Shown here piece after piece: positions 52,881 through 64,000 of a stretch of DNA of 64,000 nucleotides. This stretch comes from Ifrita kowaldi (lineage: Eukaryota; Chordata; Aves; Passeriformes; Cinclosomatidae): contig VZRS01010741.1 in assembly GCA_013398055.1 (NCBI GenBank), positions 1 to 64,000 on the forward strand, in the 5' to 3' direction. The notes under the pieces were generated by a model, which saw only the letters and a list, made by a program, of their open reading frames with translations, was not told the origin of the DNA and ran no database searches. The position numbers were made by a program, and so were the translations under genes. Positions within the stretch are counted from its first letter, which is position 1, and each line of letters opens with the position of its first letter.

Positions 52881-53165
52881 TGGTTTTGGGTGGGACAGAG
52901 CTAATTTTCTTCATAGTAACTGGCATGGGGCTGCTTCAGGTTTGCGCTGCAAACAGCGTTGATGACTCAGGGATGTTTTAGCTGTTGCTGAGCAGTGCTT
53001 GAACAGAGTCAGGGCCTTTTCTGCTCCTCACCCCAACCCCACCAGTGAGCAGTCTGGGGGTGTGTGGGGACACTGGGAGGGGACACAGCTGGGGCAGCTG
53101 ACCCCAACCAATGAAAGGAATATCTAACACCATATAGTGTCATGCTTAGCACATAAAGACGGGGT
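52881..53165 (+). mobile_element. ERV LTR fragment (U3 to TATA region), sense
   Basis: Recognised as the U3 portion of an avian LTR by its order: GGGACAGAGCTAATTTTCTTC, ATAGTAACTGGCATGGGGCTG, GATGTTTTAGCTGTTGCTGAG, CTGGGAGGGGACACAGCTG, GGGCAGCTGACCCCAAC, CATATAGTGTCATGCTTAGC and a TATA-like ACATAAAG at 53151-53158. The sequence leaves the family pattern just past the TATA box, so R and U5 appear to be missing. Probably ERVL-like, but the exact family is not certain. Confidence 0.8.
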
Positions 53166-56100
53166 AAGAAGAGAAAAGGAATATTTTGAGTAATGGTATT
53201 CAACTTTCCAAGTCACCATGATGCATGATGAAGCTAGGCTTTCCTGGAGATGGCTGAACACCTGCCTGCCATAGTGAGTAGTGAATGAATTATTCAGTTT
53301 ACAGTAGATTTTACTGTTGTAGTCAGTATAAGTACCCAAAGAATACAAAATGGTACTCAGTATTTCATTAATGCCCAGAGAGCCTCCTGTCTTCAAATCC
53401 AATAAATCTTTTGAAAGAAAACAGAATAATTCTTCAGTTTGTGGGAAGATCCTGTGGTAAGTTAAGCTCATTTCTCACAGCACTGAGACACAATCTTCTC
53501 TCTCTATTTCCAATAGCAGTTTAGAACACGGTATCTTCCAGAAGCCATTGCGCCAAATTTTATTAAAAGCCTTTTTAACACAATACTGTGCTCTGAGGAG
53601 TCTTACAGCTCTCAGTATGGTCAAGGGAAAACCGAGGTGCTCAAAATAAAGCCTTTAAAGCAGTTATTATCAGGTTGTGGCCTCATGTATTATTTTTCAC
53701 ATTGAATAAGATTACCATTTTCTAGCCCTTTACTGTCACTATCCTGCTGAACCGCCACATCACCACTATAGAAAACTTCATATAGAAGTTTGGTCCTGTT
53801 CAGGTTCCTGTTCCAGTCCAGCCCCTGGTGCTCTTATAGTCCTGATCAGTTGTCAGGGAGAAATGCAAAGGTACCTCTGAGGAATATAAGGACTGTGACT
53901 GGAGTTGCATACTCCAGGTTAACTCTAAGTCCAGTAGTATTAAGGAGGGTCATTTTGCAGCTTCCAAGGAGGATTCATGGGATGAAATACACATCCAAAG
54001 CTGACTCCAAAGGCTCCTTCCACAGACAGTGGAGAGAAGTGTGCTCAACTAGGAAGTTATTTACCTCAGTTCCAGGGACTCAGTTAAATTGCCTAAACAA
54101 GTCTACTGACTTTTGCGCTAGGATATCCCACATGGTCTTCCACTGATGTGCCAGAAGGGAAAAATTCTGTTGCAGAACTTATAATATTTGGGGTTGGAGG
54201 TTTTTTAGAAGCATCAGGAAAGCAGATTCAAACATCTGCCCAACCCTAAGTTTTGGATGCCTTAAAGCATCTCAAATACCTTTAAAGACCTCAAATTAGC
54301 CCTAGATGCCTATATGAGAATAAGATGTGCCCTAGCAATGCTTATTCCTTTCCTTAGCAAAGGTATTCAAGGGTAATTAGATCAGATACAGATGACTGGA
54401 GTCAAGTGAGATGAATACCACTCTCAGTGGTAATTAGATACTGCTTTGAAAAATACCAACCACAACATGTATAGGAGTGTTTCTACTGCTCCTCTCCTAC
54501 CCTGCCTGCAGCGATGCTGTAGCAACTGAAACAGCAGAACTTTTATACTGGGGAAATCATGGGGTGTCTCAATACTCTGGCTTGGGGGCAATTTGCCTCT
54601 GATATGGTGCATTTCATGATAATCATACTGTAAGGGGCATAAATACTACTCATTGTTCTTTCTTAGGGAAAGGTTCTATTAAGCAAACTATATTTGCAGA
54701 TATGCAAGAATGGTGTAGACAATTTACTAGCAATAACAAGGCTATAAAAAATTCAGTCAGAACATCCCTGTTTCTTTTTCACTGTACCCTTACCTTTTTT
54801 AATTTAACTGTAAATCAGTGGTAAATACAATGCTTTTCACTGCTGCTTTGAATTAGTATTGTAGTTTATTGCAAGTCCATTGATCTAATAAGATTTTCTG
54901 GCCAGCTATCAACAAACAGCATAGACAGGAGAAAGAAAGGAAATTAATTCAAAGACACCATTTAAAAGGGCTAATTAGGATGCTTATAGATAATGCTGTA
55001 ATGTTTCCTTTTATACTATTTTTAAGACCATATTAAAACATGTAAAGGGCCTTTGGTGTCTAGGGACATTAGAGGGTGACCTGGAATGGTACATTTATCA
55101 GGTCTGTTTGTGCCACTCTGTGAGACAGGAAACCCTTCAGAAAATGAAGCATGCCAATTGAGCACTGTAATGGAGTTCCACGACCTGTATTATGTTTTGG
55201 GGATGTAATTTCAGTTCATGAAGTTTGAATGGCAGACCAGATTACTGGAGAGGTCATGTCTGCTCCATGAAGTGGTGCCAGAGCTGAGAGAGGATTGTTT
55301 AAACTAGCTTTAAATAAGAAAGGCTTCTGTTTGGCAGGACAGTTTCGGGCACTCTAGAACTGCTGCACATGATCTGCAAAGGCAAAAACAAGAGACTATC
55401 AAGAGAAATTTCCAAAGAATCTTTATTTCCTTGGATATTTGAAACTGGGTTACCTATACATAAAAACTGTATCTCTAATTTCTTTTTTTAATTATGCTCC
55501 TAATGTGGGGAGATTGCAGTTGTATCTTTAAATGCTAATATTTGCTCAAGTTTTGCTGATGAATTGGTTGCTTATTTCTGTCTTCAGTCCTGTCAATCAG
55601 AATCTGAAATAAGCATGTTCATATTTTACTGAAATATAAAAACATAGTGTAAAACGAAAATTAATCACATAATTTCCTTCAGTAAGTCAATAATGCACTA
55701 TTTTACTAGGATTCACAGTACAATTAAACTGCTGAAAAGTCTACTGAACAGTAAAATGGATTTTTTTCTTTAACTGAGAGCCAATACTTTAGAGGATAAT
55801 ATCTCTGCTAAAAAAAAAAAAGAAAAAAAGGAGATAATTAAAACCTTTATAAAGCATCTGTCATCCAGCTATACTCATTAGGGATTGTAAAAACCACACA
55901 GATTATAAAACATTAAAAAAAATAGGTAAATCTGAAGTTCCCCCCAAAATAAAACAGAAATAATAAAGAAAAAATAAACAATGTTCTAACCCTCCCATAA
56001 AAACACAGATATATTAAACCAAAAAACCCCAAACCCCAAGCCTATAACTTTGAGTACAGTTCTGATGTGTAAACAAAACAATCACCATGTAACATTTGCT

Positions 56101-56924
56101 GAGAAAAAAACCAGAATGATGAGATACAGTGTGGATCACAGATTATTGCACTTTAATTTCTAAATGAGCTTAGACATCTGTGAAATTAAAACCCCAGGGC
56201 GGACAATTCATGTGACACTATGCTGAGAAAGGAACAAAGCTTTGAGATGCAAATTCCAGCTTTCCATTGCGTCAGAACAGGTAACCTTGCAAACAACCTT
56301 CACACAGACCAGTCTTCTCCACTCTGACTGATGTCTCCCATATGTATCTATTTCTCCTCTCCGTTTTCCAATCAAGTTGACAGCAATTCCCAGTTCATTT
56401 TCTAAAGAGACTGATAAAAGCCAGGCTGGACCTGTACCTGTTATTAACCTCTCTTGTACCATTATTACTTATTTTTCTCCTTTGAGATAAGCGGTTACAT
56501 TGCACTTGCTGATCTTCGCATGTGATGTGTTATTACATAAAAACGGTACTGCAAATGTCAGCCTGTTACTGGGTCATTAAAGTCAGGTCATGATATTTGA
56601 AAATTTGATGTTCTTAACCTTTTCAGGAATTAACCAACATATCTTACAGGATTATTTATCTTTGTTTGTTGTTTTTGTCATCGTTGTTGTTGCTTACATC
56701 AATTATTCATGAACACAAGGGCATATGTTATGCTATAAAAAGCCATGAAATCTAATTGATTTATTCATATTATTGAAACTATGATTTAATCATTAATAGT
56801 ATTTGTATAATTATTTTCACTGGCCAGTTTGAGTCTCCTTCATCATTATGAAAGAATAGTTTTGAGATCTGTATATGCACAAACATTTACTCAAATGTCT
56901 TCTATATATACACACAATATCATG
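53166..56924. other. Unique non-coding stretch
   Basis: No gene or element recognised. A 118-codon plus frame (53790-54146) and a 115-codon minus frame (53124-53471, overlapping the LTR end) carry no identifiable domain. An A-rich run lies at 55810-55829 and an A/C-rich tract at about 56016-56043. Confidence 0.5.
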
Positions 56925-57192
56925 AGATAGAACAAGATGGAAAATGGTCTCAAGCTGCAATGGCAAAGGTTTACGTTGGATACTAGGAAAAATTTCTTCA
57001 CCAAAATGTTGGAACAGGCTGCACAGGGAAGTGGTGGAGTCACCTTCCCTTGAGGAATTTAAAAAACGGGTTGATGTGGCACCTTGTGGACATGGTTTGG
57101 TGGTGGGCTTGGACGTGCTGGGTTAATGGTTGAATTTGATGATTTTAAGGATATTTTCCAGCTTAAATGATTTTATGAATCTATTATTCTGT
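56925..57192 (+). mobile_element. CR1 LINE 3' fragment, sense
   Basis: The frame 56944-57126 reads KCWNRLHREVVESPSLEEF followed by KKRVDVA, the terminal part of CR1 ORF2 (usual NRLPREVVESPSLE pattern), then the 3' UTR GTGCTGGGTTAATGGTTGAA and a GATTTTATGAATCTATTATTCTG tail. Open through the ORF end but severely 5'-truncated. A different subfamily from the one at 37 kb, judging by the 3' UTR wording. Confidence 0.95.
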
Positions 57193-57854
57193 GGTACAAT
57201 ATTTTTTCCATGTTAAAATAAGGCTTTTCAGCCTATCATTAGCATTCCTTGAATCTCTTCAGTTTTGTACACCTTCATATTTGTTACAAAACAAGGCTAA
57301 ATAATGGATATTTCTCATTTTCAATTGTAAACTAAAATACTTGATATGTGTATGAAAATGGGACACCCTTATATTTTACAGATATGAATGAACTGCAAAT
57401 CTCAGGTAGGGCTTGACATATATCACATGACAGGCATTTTAAAATGCCAGGAATTATAACACTTTCTTATGTAACTGCAGCCTCCAAAGACAAAAATCTC
57501 TGAAGTTCATTAGCTTTTGCAATCCCAGCATCATTTTGTGCCAACATCTGAGGAAAAAAACCAAAAAAGATGGTGTTCAAATATTTGCCATGTTTACTTT
57601 GAATTGGAACCAAAATTCTTCTGAGAAGCCTTTCAGAGCAGAGTGTATGAACCCAGACTCCATCTTCTACTCACATAGTTTGATTCTCTAAATAAATCAA
57701 TTCAAGATATTATTTTTTCTTGACTTCTCTGCATACCACAAGGTTTCTGCACATAACATATTGAGTTGTCAGCTGTGTTCCTTTTGGGCATTGCATTAAA
57801 ATTATTCTTAGATAAACAACATACAAAGAAGATTTTTGCTATACCTAAAATTTT

Positions 57855-57890
57855 ACTCTCTCTCTCTTTCTCTCTCTCTATATATATTTA
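57855..57890. repeat. Compound (TC)n(TA)n microsatellite
   Basis: CT/TC units with one TTT interruption, running directly into a short TATATATA block. Confidence 0.92.
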
Positions 57891-59387
57891 ATTCATTTAT
57901 TCAATATACTTGATGAAAAGATATCATCTAGAAAGTCTTCTATGAGAACCTTCTTTGTTACTACTATAATAATTTGGGGGAAGTTACTAAAAAGCTCTGT
58001 GTATATATCTTTTCCTAGATTTTTATACATGCATTTATAGAGGAGTAATGCCAATGGCACACTGGCCATCTGCTGTCCAGCTTTAATAAGTGAATTGTCA
58101 TTCTTCAGCATCAAGAAAATACCATTTTCTCCTGATATTTCCTTCATGGGTAAATACTCTCGAAAATTTAAGACAACTCCCAAAGCTACAAATGAGCTTT
58201 TACAGTGACAATATTAAAATTCACTTAAAACATGCAGTTTACAATACCATACTAGAGAAGATGATTTATCTGTCTTTCTTACACTCCTGAGAACCACTAC
58301 TGAAACAGGGCAGTTTTATAAAACATTAGTTAAAACAATCAGCAGTTCTTAAAATATGAACTGTACGAATGTGTTCTATTGTTATAGCAATCACTCTTAT
58401 TTAGGAGAAAAATGGAACAAAGCTGTCATAACTTGTAAGCAAAGTAAGCTATAAAAAAAAAATCACAGAGTAATGATTCTAGCAGTCATGAAGATCTAAG
58501 CTCCAGAAGTGATTTATTACCTTTCTGGGGAAGTGAATGGGCGAAGTGTGATAAACTAATTGCAAGTACGAATATTTTTATGGAAAGCTTTTGCTTCATG
58601 TTAGCTCAATAAGCTGTTGCCTCAGTTGCTGATGTGACACAACCAACCAGGAACAGTGAGAGCTGCATCGAAAGGCCATTCAGAGAGGGAAATACATTAT
58701 TTTTCCTGAGGTGGAGAAGTTGACTCCAAAATGCTAGCAGTATGGCTCTTCTGGGTCATTTTCTATAGAAAGCTTCTTTTGCCTTTTGTTATTGTGTTAT
58801 TACTACCAATGCAATCCAAAGTCAGCGGAATGCTCGTTAGAGATATTCCAATATTCAAATTATTTTTTAAAGAAATTCTCAGGTTTTTGATGCTTTTCTT
58901 AGGCCTATGGACCAAGGCAATGTAGTTCATGGGTGGTTTGATCCCATCCATCTACAAAATCTTTTAAACCTTTGAATTTCTTTTTAAGACAGTGTGTATC
59001 TTCACCATTCCTAGGACAAGGCTGCATAATTTACCTTTACTTTTGAAATAAACATTTCTCCAGAGTTTTGACCCTTTCTTCAGGGAAATATTCCCCTGAC
59101 ACACTTCAGAGATAAATTGTCTAAATGAACTTTTTAATAACTTTTTACACAGTATCTAATTGTGGACTAGCCTAGCAGGCAGCCTCAGCAGGTGCATTTC
59201 TATCAAAATAATTTCACTGCATTTTCTATATAATTGAATTGACTGAGTTCTGCTGCATCATGATTTTTTCTCTCATTATAATGACAGCTGTGATATATTG
59301 CAAGTTAGTTCTTGAGCAGAAGAAAAAAGCGAGAAGAAAAAATATACATTTCAACTATAATTCTTCAAACCAAGCATCTAAGGGAGG

Positions 59388-59402
59388 AAAAAAAAAAAAA
59401 AA
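59388..59402. repeat. Poly-A homopolymer (15 nt)
   Basis: An uninterrupted A run after AGGG AGG. No retrocopy body is recognisable upstream. Confidence 0.85.
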
Positions 59403-62400
59403 TCAAGCACCAAATCATTAACCCCAAGGTAGATAGTAAATAATCTGAATGGTAAATATTTTTGTTCCAGAAGAATTTAGACTGTTTTTGGAACATTCAC
59501 GATATTAGGAGTAAAAAAGTTCTTTTAACATTAGTATGTGCCCTCAAAATATTATTCCTTGTGGTAGAAGAAGAAAAAAATACTAATACCCTAGAGAAAC
59601 TCTTGGTGTTCTTCAGTTTCTTAGCAGTGAAACTAGCTCTAAGTTCTGCCTGGTGGTGTAAATAAGGTTTTCTTTCACTTTTCTCACCAGGAACACCCAT
59701 TTCAGAACATTCAATAAATATAAGCAGAAAATATCATATTAATCATCTGAGTGTCATATTGTAACTGCAATTTGCAGCCATTTAGAAAGTGCCCTAAGAA
59801 TAACTTACTCTTTAAAAAAAGATAGCTTATTCATTAAAAGAAAAAAAAAATTAAAATTACTCTGTGTCTACATCTGTTTTCAAAAAAGTACAAGGAGTAA
59901 TTTAGAGTCATTGAGAATAGTGACCACAGAATTAAAAGTAGCTTTTATACTCCACTGTGTTGAAGAAGTGTGTTCAATTTTCTAATAGTAAGAAATAAAA
60001 TTCCTCCAATAGGACTTATTTTACTACCATAATTGTGACTTCTTAGTCTGAATATTACTTTCTCTTTGCATTTCTAAGCATACGTGGCACAACATATAAA
60101 GAGTTAATAAAATTATTGGGGTGTGGAGTAATTAATTGTTTTCTCATTACTAGTTCTCAACGATTTCATCTATTTCATCTGAACTGAGAAATTGCTGTTG
60201 TTCTAAGCATCTTTTTAATGCTTGTTGGAAGAAGCATTTCTATTATCATCTTATACCCCCTCAAAACATGTTGCCTTTGTCAAAACCTTTTAGATACATT
60301 GAACTCCTGTTTTTCACTATTCAATGCAGTGCTTTTGAGAAACAGAAAGAATGATGAAATTAGGTGCTTAAGTGAAAAATTCAGTTGTGGCAGAAAGACA
60401 GGCCCATGGAAGATAAAGGCAAATTAGTTGTGTTCATCTTAGGTAATGCCTTTCACTCCACATGGCAGAGTGTGTAGTGTGTGTGCTTCTTTTATAGTCC
60501 TTCATCTGAATAACATGCAGACGATACGCACTTCTCAGTGGTCAACAGCCTATTCCCAGCTCTGAAGTGCTCCCCTCTGCCTCTGGTGTCAGCTAAAGGT
60601 TCAGGCATAAGATGGTAGAAGGCAAGAGAAAGCTCTCAGGAAATAAAAAATGCATACTTGTAGGGAGATTGTTGCCCCAAGGGTAATTCCTCAGATTTAC
60701 TGCTTCTTCACTGCACAGATTGAATTTTTTTAGGAAAGATGACAGCAGGAATAGACTTCAACATTTAGCCTGTAGCACTGCCTTTAGTGGCAAAGCCCAC
60801 TCCAGGCTGGAGAGTGGACTAAGCCCTTGATCTCCATTGCCTCAGAGAAGAGTTTATAAACCTGCCTTAAACCTAGACAAAAACACCTTTTGAGAAGTCA
60901 GGAGCATCCAAAACCTCCATTGGGCTTGGCACATATTGCAGAAGTCTTGTGAGAGGTCTGTGTACTTCTGGACCAGAAGGAGAAGAAAACTGAATCTCAG
61001 AATGCATTAAATACCATAATTACAGCAACTGGACCATGACAAAACTGTCTGTAGGTGAGCTAGGTCAGAGGATCCCCAGAACCTGGTTCAGCTGCCCACA
61101 TGCAGACATTATATGACCTGATTAGCTTGGGACAAGTGAATAAAGGCCCTACACTTAGTTACTTCATTGTGAATGCCTACAATCTGGAGCTTTACTTGGG
61201 GCACAGCTCAATCAATCACTTCACCGATCACGGATCTTTCTTTCATAAAACATGACTTCTGGCTAATCTTCCTTGGAATCTGTAGAACAGAAAATTGGAA
61301 TACTATAGAAAAGAGGAAGGGAGGTACAATAAAGGAAATACACTAATAATAGCATTTTCAGAGATTTTAGGAATTCTTTCTTCTAGTAACTATCCATTTA
61401 TTTCCAAGCATTTATGAAATGTTTTCACAGATTTGTGGAAGGACATTGCATAGGAAGCAGGGCAAATTTTACAGGCATCATTGTTCATCTTTCACAGACA
61501 TAAAAACTTACAAAACCTGCCGATCAGTGCTTACTCTAGCAGAACTTTAATGCACTCATGAAGCAGAAAAATGCATTTAAGTGATAACAAATCTGATTTA
61601 ATAAAGTTTTGGCACAAATCTTACCATAATACCTAAAATTTACTGTAATCACATAAAATATAGACTAATTCAAAATCTCTATTATTTACTCCTGGACAGG
61701 TTATTAATGTAATAGCTAATTAGCTATGAGAATCTGAAGTTTTTCTGCTATGCGCCAGTATTGCTGAATTTTGCAAAGGAAACTATTGTTCTTTCATTTT
61801 TGTCCTTGTCAATAACACTCTTGCTTCTCTACTTCCAGCTGTTGCCACAAGGGAATTGTTATAATCTCAGTGATTGATCAGAAAAAAATTGTGTTAATTC
61901 ATATCAATTTTGTAGCACTTCATGTTGAAAAATTTCAATTAAAAAGAAATATTTATTTAAAGGTAGGTTTTTTCTATTTCTAGTATCCCAGCACCAAATT
62001 TTGACTCTTAGATAGTAAAGACATTGTCTGAAATTTATCTGCTTGTATCAAATCATCCTGTAGCATATTACCTCCAAACCTGCTTTATTACTTACCACTT
62101 TTCCCCAAAGTATTTACATAGTAGCAGTCCTATTCCAGATAGGTCTATACCTACGTGTCATGCATTTTCCTGTTCCATATATTATGAGGACTTCCAGAGT
62201 TGAAAAAATCACTGTAAAATAGCAATTCCATTTTACATGAAAATCTGACTTCACTTAAAAGTTTTACCTGTCCTGAAAATTAACTCCAGATCTAAGGAAA
62301 GGAAAGGATTAAGGGAATTGATACAGCTCTAAGGGACCTATTTATCATGACCTTAAATTGGAAAGGGGTTTATGTAAAATTAAGTGGAGTAGGGTCAAAG

Positions 62401-62625
62401 AGGGCACTTCTCAGACAGTATGTGATTCATCTGATCTACAACAAAGGTGTTAAACGTGCACGGCCAGGCTTTAGCAGTGGAGGGAATACAGAGGTGGTTT
62501 CTGTGAGAAGTTGCCAGAAGCTTCCTCCGCGTCCAGCAGAGCCAATCTCTGGCAGCTCCAAAGATGGATGTACTGCTGGCCAAGGCTGGGCCAATCAGAA
62601 ATGATGGTAACGCCTCAGTGATATC

Positions 62626-62634
62626 ATATTTAAG
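62626..62634 (+). promoter_or_regulatory. LTR TATA-like promoter element
   Basis: ATATTTAAG lies 31 bases downstream of a CCAAT box (62591-62595), in the position expected for the U3 promoter of the LTR. It points to the right, so any residual transcription would head toward 64000. Confidence 0.5.
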
Positions 62635-63410
62635 AAGAAGGAAAAAAAAAAAACTATTGCACAGCTGTAATTGTGGCCAAAGAAGAATGGGGTGAGAACA
62701 TGTGAGAGGAACAACTCTGCAGACATTCAGATCAGTGGAGAAGGGGCAGAAGGTGCTCCAGGCACCAGAGCTGAGATTCCCCTGCAGACCCTGGAGCAGA
62801 CCATGGTGAGGCAGCTGTGTCCCTGCAGACCATGGAGGATCACAGGAATGCAGAGATCCAGCTGCAGCCCATGGAGGAGACCCACACCGGAGCAGGTGGA
62901 TGCCTGAGAGGAGGCTGTGACCCCGTGGGAGGCCTGTGCTGGAGCAGGGTCCTGGCAGGGGCCTGCAGACCCATGGAGAGAGGAACCCCCACTGGAGCAG
63001 TTTCCCTGGTAGGACTTGTGACCCTGTGGGGGACACACACTGGAGCAGGCTGTTCCTGAAGGATTGCACCCCATGTAAGAGTGACCCACATTGCAGCAGT
63101 TTGGACAGGACTGTTGCCTGTAGGGTGGATTCATGTTGCAGCAGTTCACAGAGGTTGCTCGTGAGATGGACTCATGTTGGAGAAGTTCACAGAGAACTGT
63201 CTAATGTGCGAGGGATGGCACAGTGGAGCAGGGGAACAACTCTCCCTGGGCAGTGGGAGAAGCCTTGGGTGATGAACTGACCATAACCCCCACTCCCTGT
63301 CTCTCTGCACCATTAGGGAAGGAGGTAGAGCTGGGAAGAAGGAAGGTGTGGGGGGAAGGTGCTTTCAAGGTTTATTTTGCTTCTCATTATCATGCTCTGA
63401 TTTTGTTAGT

Positions 63411-63416
63411 AATAAA
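63411..63416 (+). terminator. LTR polyadenylation signal AATAAA
   Basis: AATAAA in the 3' third of the LTR, followed by T-rich and GT-rich sequence (GGTTTTTGGTGAGTG), as expected at an R/U5 junction. May act as a premature polyadenylation site if the window lies in a plus-strand intron. Confidence 0.5.
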
Positions 63417-63601
63417 TTCAATTAATACCTCTAACTTCAGCCTGATTTGCCCATGACGGTTTTTGGTGAGTGACCTCTCTCTGTCCTTATCTCAGCTGAT
63501 GAACCCTTCATTATATTTTATCTCCCCTGTCCAACTGCTTAGGGGAGTGATAGAGTGGGTTTGGTGGGTGTCTGGCCTCCAGCCAGGGCCAACACACTAC
63601 A

Positions 63602-64000
63602 AAGACAAAGAAGCCATAGCAGGAACAGAAACAAAACCGTAGCTTTTCCATCTCCCATGGGAACAGTTACATTATCCAGCAGAACTACCAGGACTTCTGT
63701 TCCTTGATTTCAGTTTTGCCCCTTGCACCTCACATTGCCGGCTGTGCAGTGGCACGGCTTTAACAGAAAAACATCATGTGCCTGTGTAGTCTGTAACTTA
63801 AGAACTGTCAGACTCCCATGAGGATGCAAGTTTAAAGCCCCCGGGGACAGGAACAAAAAGCTCCAGTTACTCCAGTCCTGAAGCTCTACTTCACCACTCA
63901 GATAACAACTTTTTGTTGAGAAAACTTTGGCATGTCAGCATACACTATAATGTCTCCTAAAATGCAAATTATGTCATAAAAAGTGAGATGCTGATGAAAC
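63602..64000. other. Unique right flank
   Basis: Nothing recognised in the last 400 bases. Confidence 0.5.

Larger units (their letters stand above)
57193..62447. other. Mostly unique non-coding stretch
   Basis: A (TC)n-(TA)n microsatellite lies at 57855-57890 and a poly-A run at 59388-59402. No coding region is recognised; 60-96 codon frames at 57893-60427 are unsupported. Confidence 0.5.
62448..63601 (+). mobile_element. Near-complete solo LTR of an avian endogenous retrovirus
   Basis: About 1.15 kb starting at TGTTAAACGTGCAC and ending at AACACACTACA, giving TG...CA ends. A CCAAT box lies at 62591-62595 and a TATA-like ATATTTAAG at 62626-62634. A long R/U5-like body follows, with imperfect repeats of the theme CACTGGAGCAG / CTGCAGACCATGGAG, and a poly-A signal AATAAA at 63411-63416. 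The 3' end GTTTGGTGGGTG...CAGCCAGGGCC matches a family I recognise from bird genomes. No retroviral genes flank it, so it is probably a solo LTR left by LTR-LTR recombination. ACAAAG occurs at 62441-62446 and 63605-63610 and could be a displaced target-site duplication. Multiple overlapping frames up to 224 codons within it are not genes. Confidence 0.85.

Noticed and set aside
53790..54146. 118-codon plus-strand open frame
   Set aside because: No recognisable domain, no splice or promoter context, and only one frame long; within what chance gives over 64 kb.
57433..57448. Perfect 16-bp palindrome GGCATTTTAAAATGCC
   Set aside because: About one perfect 16-bp palindrome is expected by chance in a window of this size; no supporting context.
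62395..63069. 224-codon minus-strand open frame, the longest in the window, plus a 140-codon frame at 62727-63149
   Set aside because: Mostly antisense to the solo LTR. The frames stay open because of the low-stop, GC-richer repeat composition; several frames on both strands are open at once and no protein motif is visible.
1..64000. CRISPR arrays, bacterial operons, riboswitches, tRNA or rRNA genes
   Set aside because: No regularly spaced direct repeats, ribosome binding sites, operon-like frames or tRNA/rRNA signatures were seen; the repeat content is that of a bird nuclear genome.

Overview
The window looks like nuclear DNA from a bird. The evidence is the repeat content: 5'-truncated CR1 LINE fragments ending in the ATTCTATG-type tail, plus solo LTR segments that resemble avian endogenous retrovirus families. 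I see no L1, Alu-like or B-type elements. The species and chromosome cannot be read from the sequence. Base composition is AT-rich throughout, with local GC rises over the LTR segments.

I find no convincing protein-coding gene, exon, tRNA, rRNA or snRNA. The longest open frames are short and unsupported, and the longest of all (224 codons, minus strand, 62395-63069) lies mostly antisense to a retroviral LTR. The window therefore reads as a gene desert or the inside of a very long intron. Any function would be regulatory, and I can only point to candidate motifs.

Layout: 1-16923 is mostly unique AT-rich DNA with TA-type microsatellites (5.2, 7.1, 10.1 and 14.4 kb) and one CR1 tail at 12.06 kb. 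16924-20590 is a 1,833-bp segment present twice, head to tail. The copies are separated by exactly one N at 18757 and are identical at every point I compared. This is most simply an unmerged contig overlap, that is, a false duplication; each copy carries one degraded sense CR1 and part of an antisense CR1. 20841-28900 is unique. An LTR-like block lies at 28.9-29.2 kb. CR1 fragments follow at 32.4, 37.3, 39.2 and 42.6 kb (the last antisense). A probable LTR-derived segment lies at 50.06-50.42 kb, a clear LTR fragment at 52.9-53.2 kb, a CR1 tail at 56.9 kb, and a near-complete solo LTR at 62.45-63.60 kb.

Most worth a second look: the assembly artefact; a pre-miRNA-like hairpin at 33033-33087; a phased triplet of GGATTAATT homeodomain-type sites at 47298-47337; and a CG-containing 12-mer (TGTCGGGCACAG) found three times, with extended similarity between two copies, which may mark an old unnamed dispersed repeat. 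I did not find evidence of a new multi-gene biological system.
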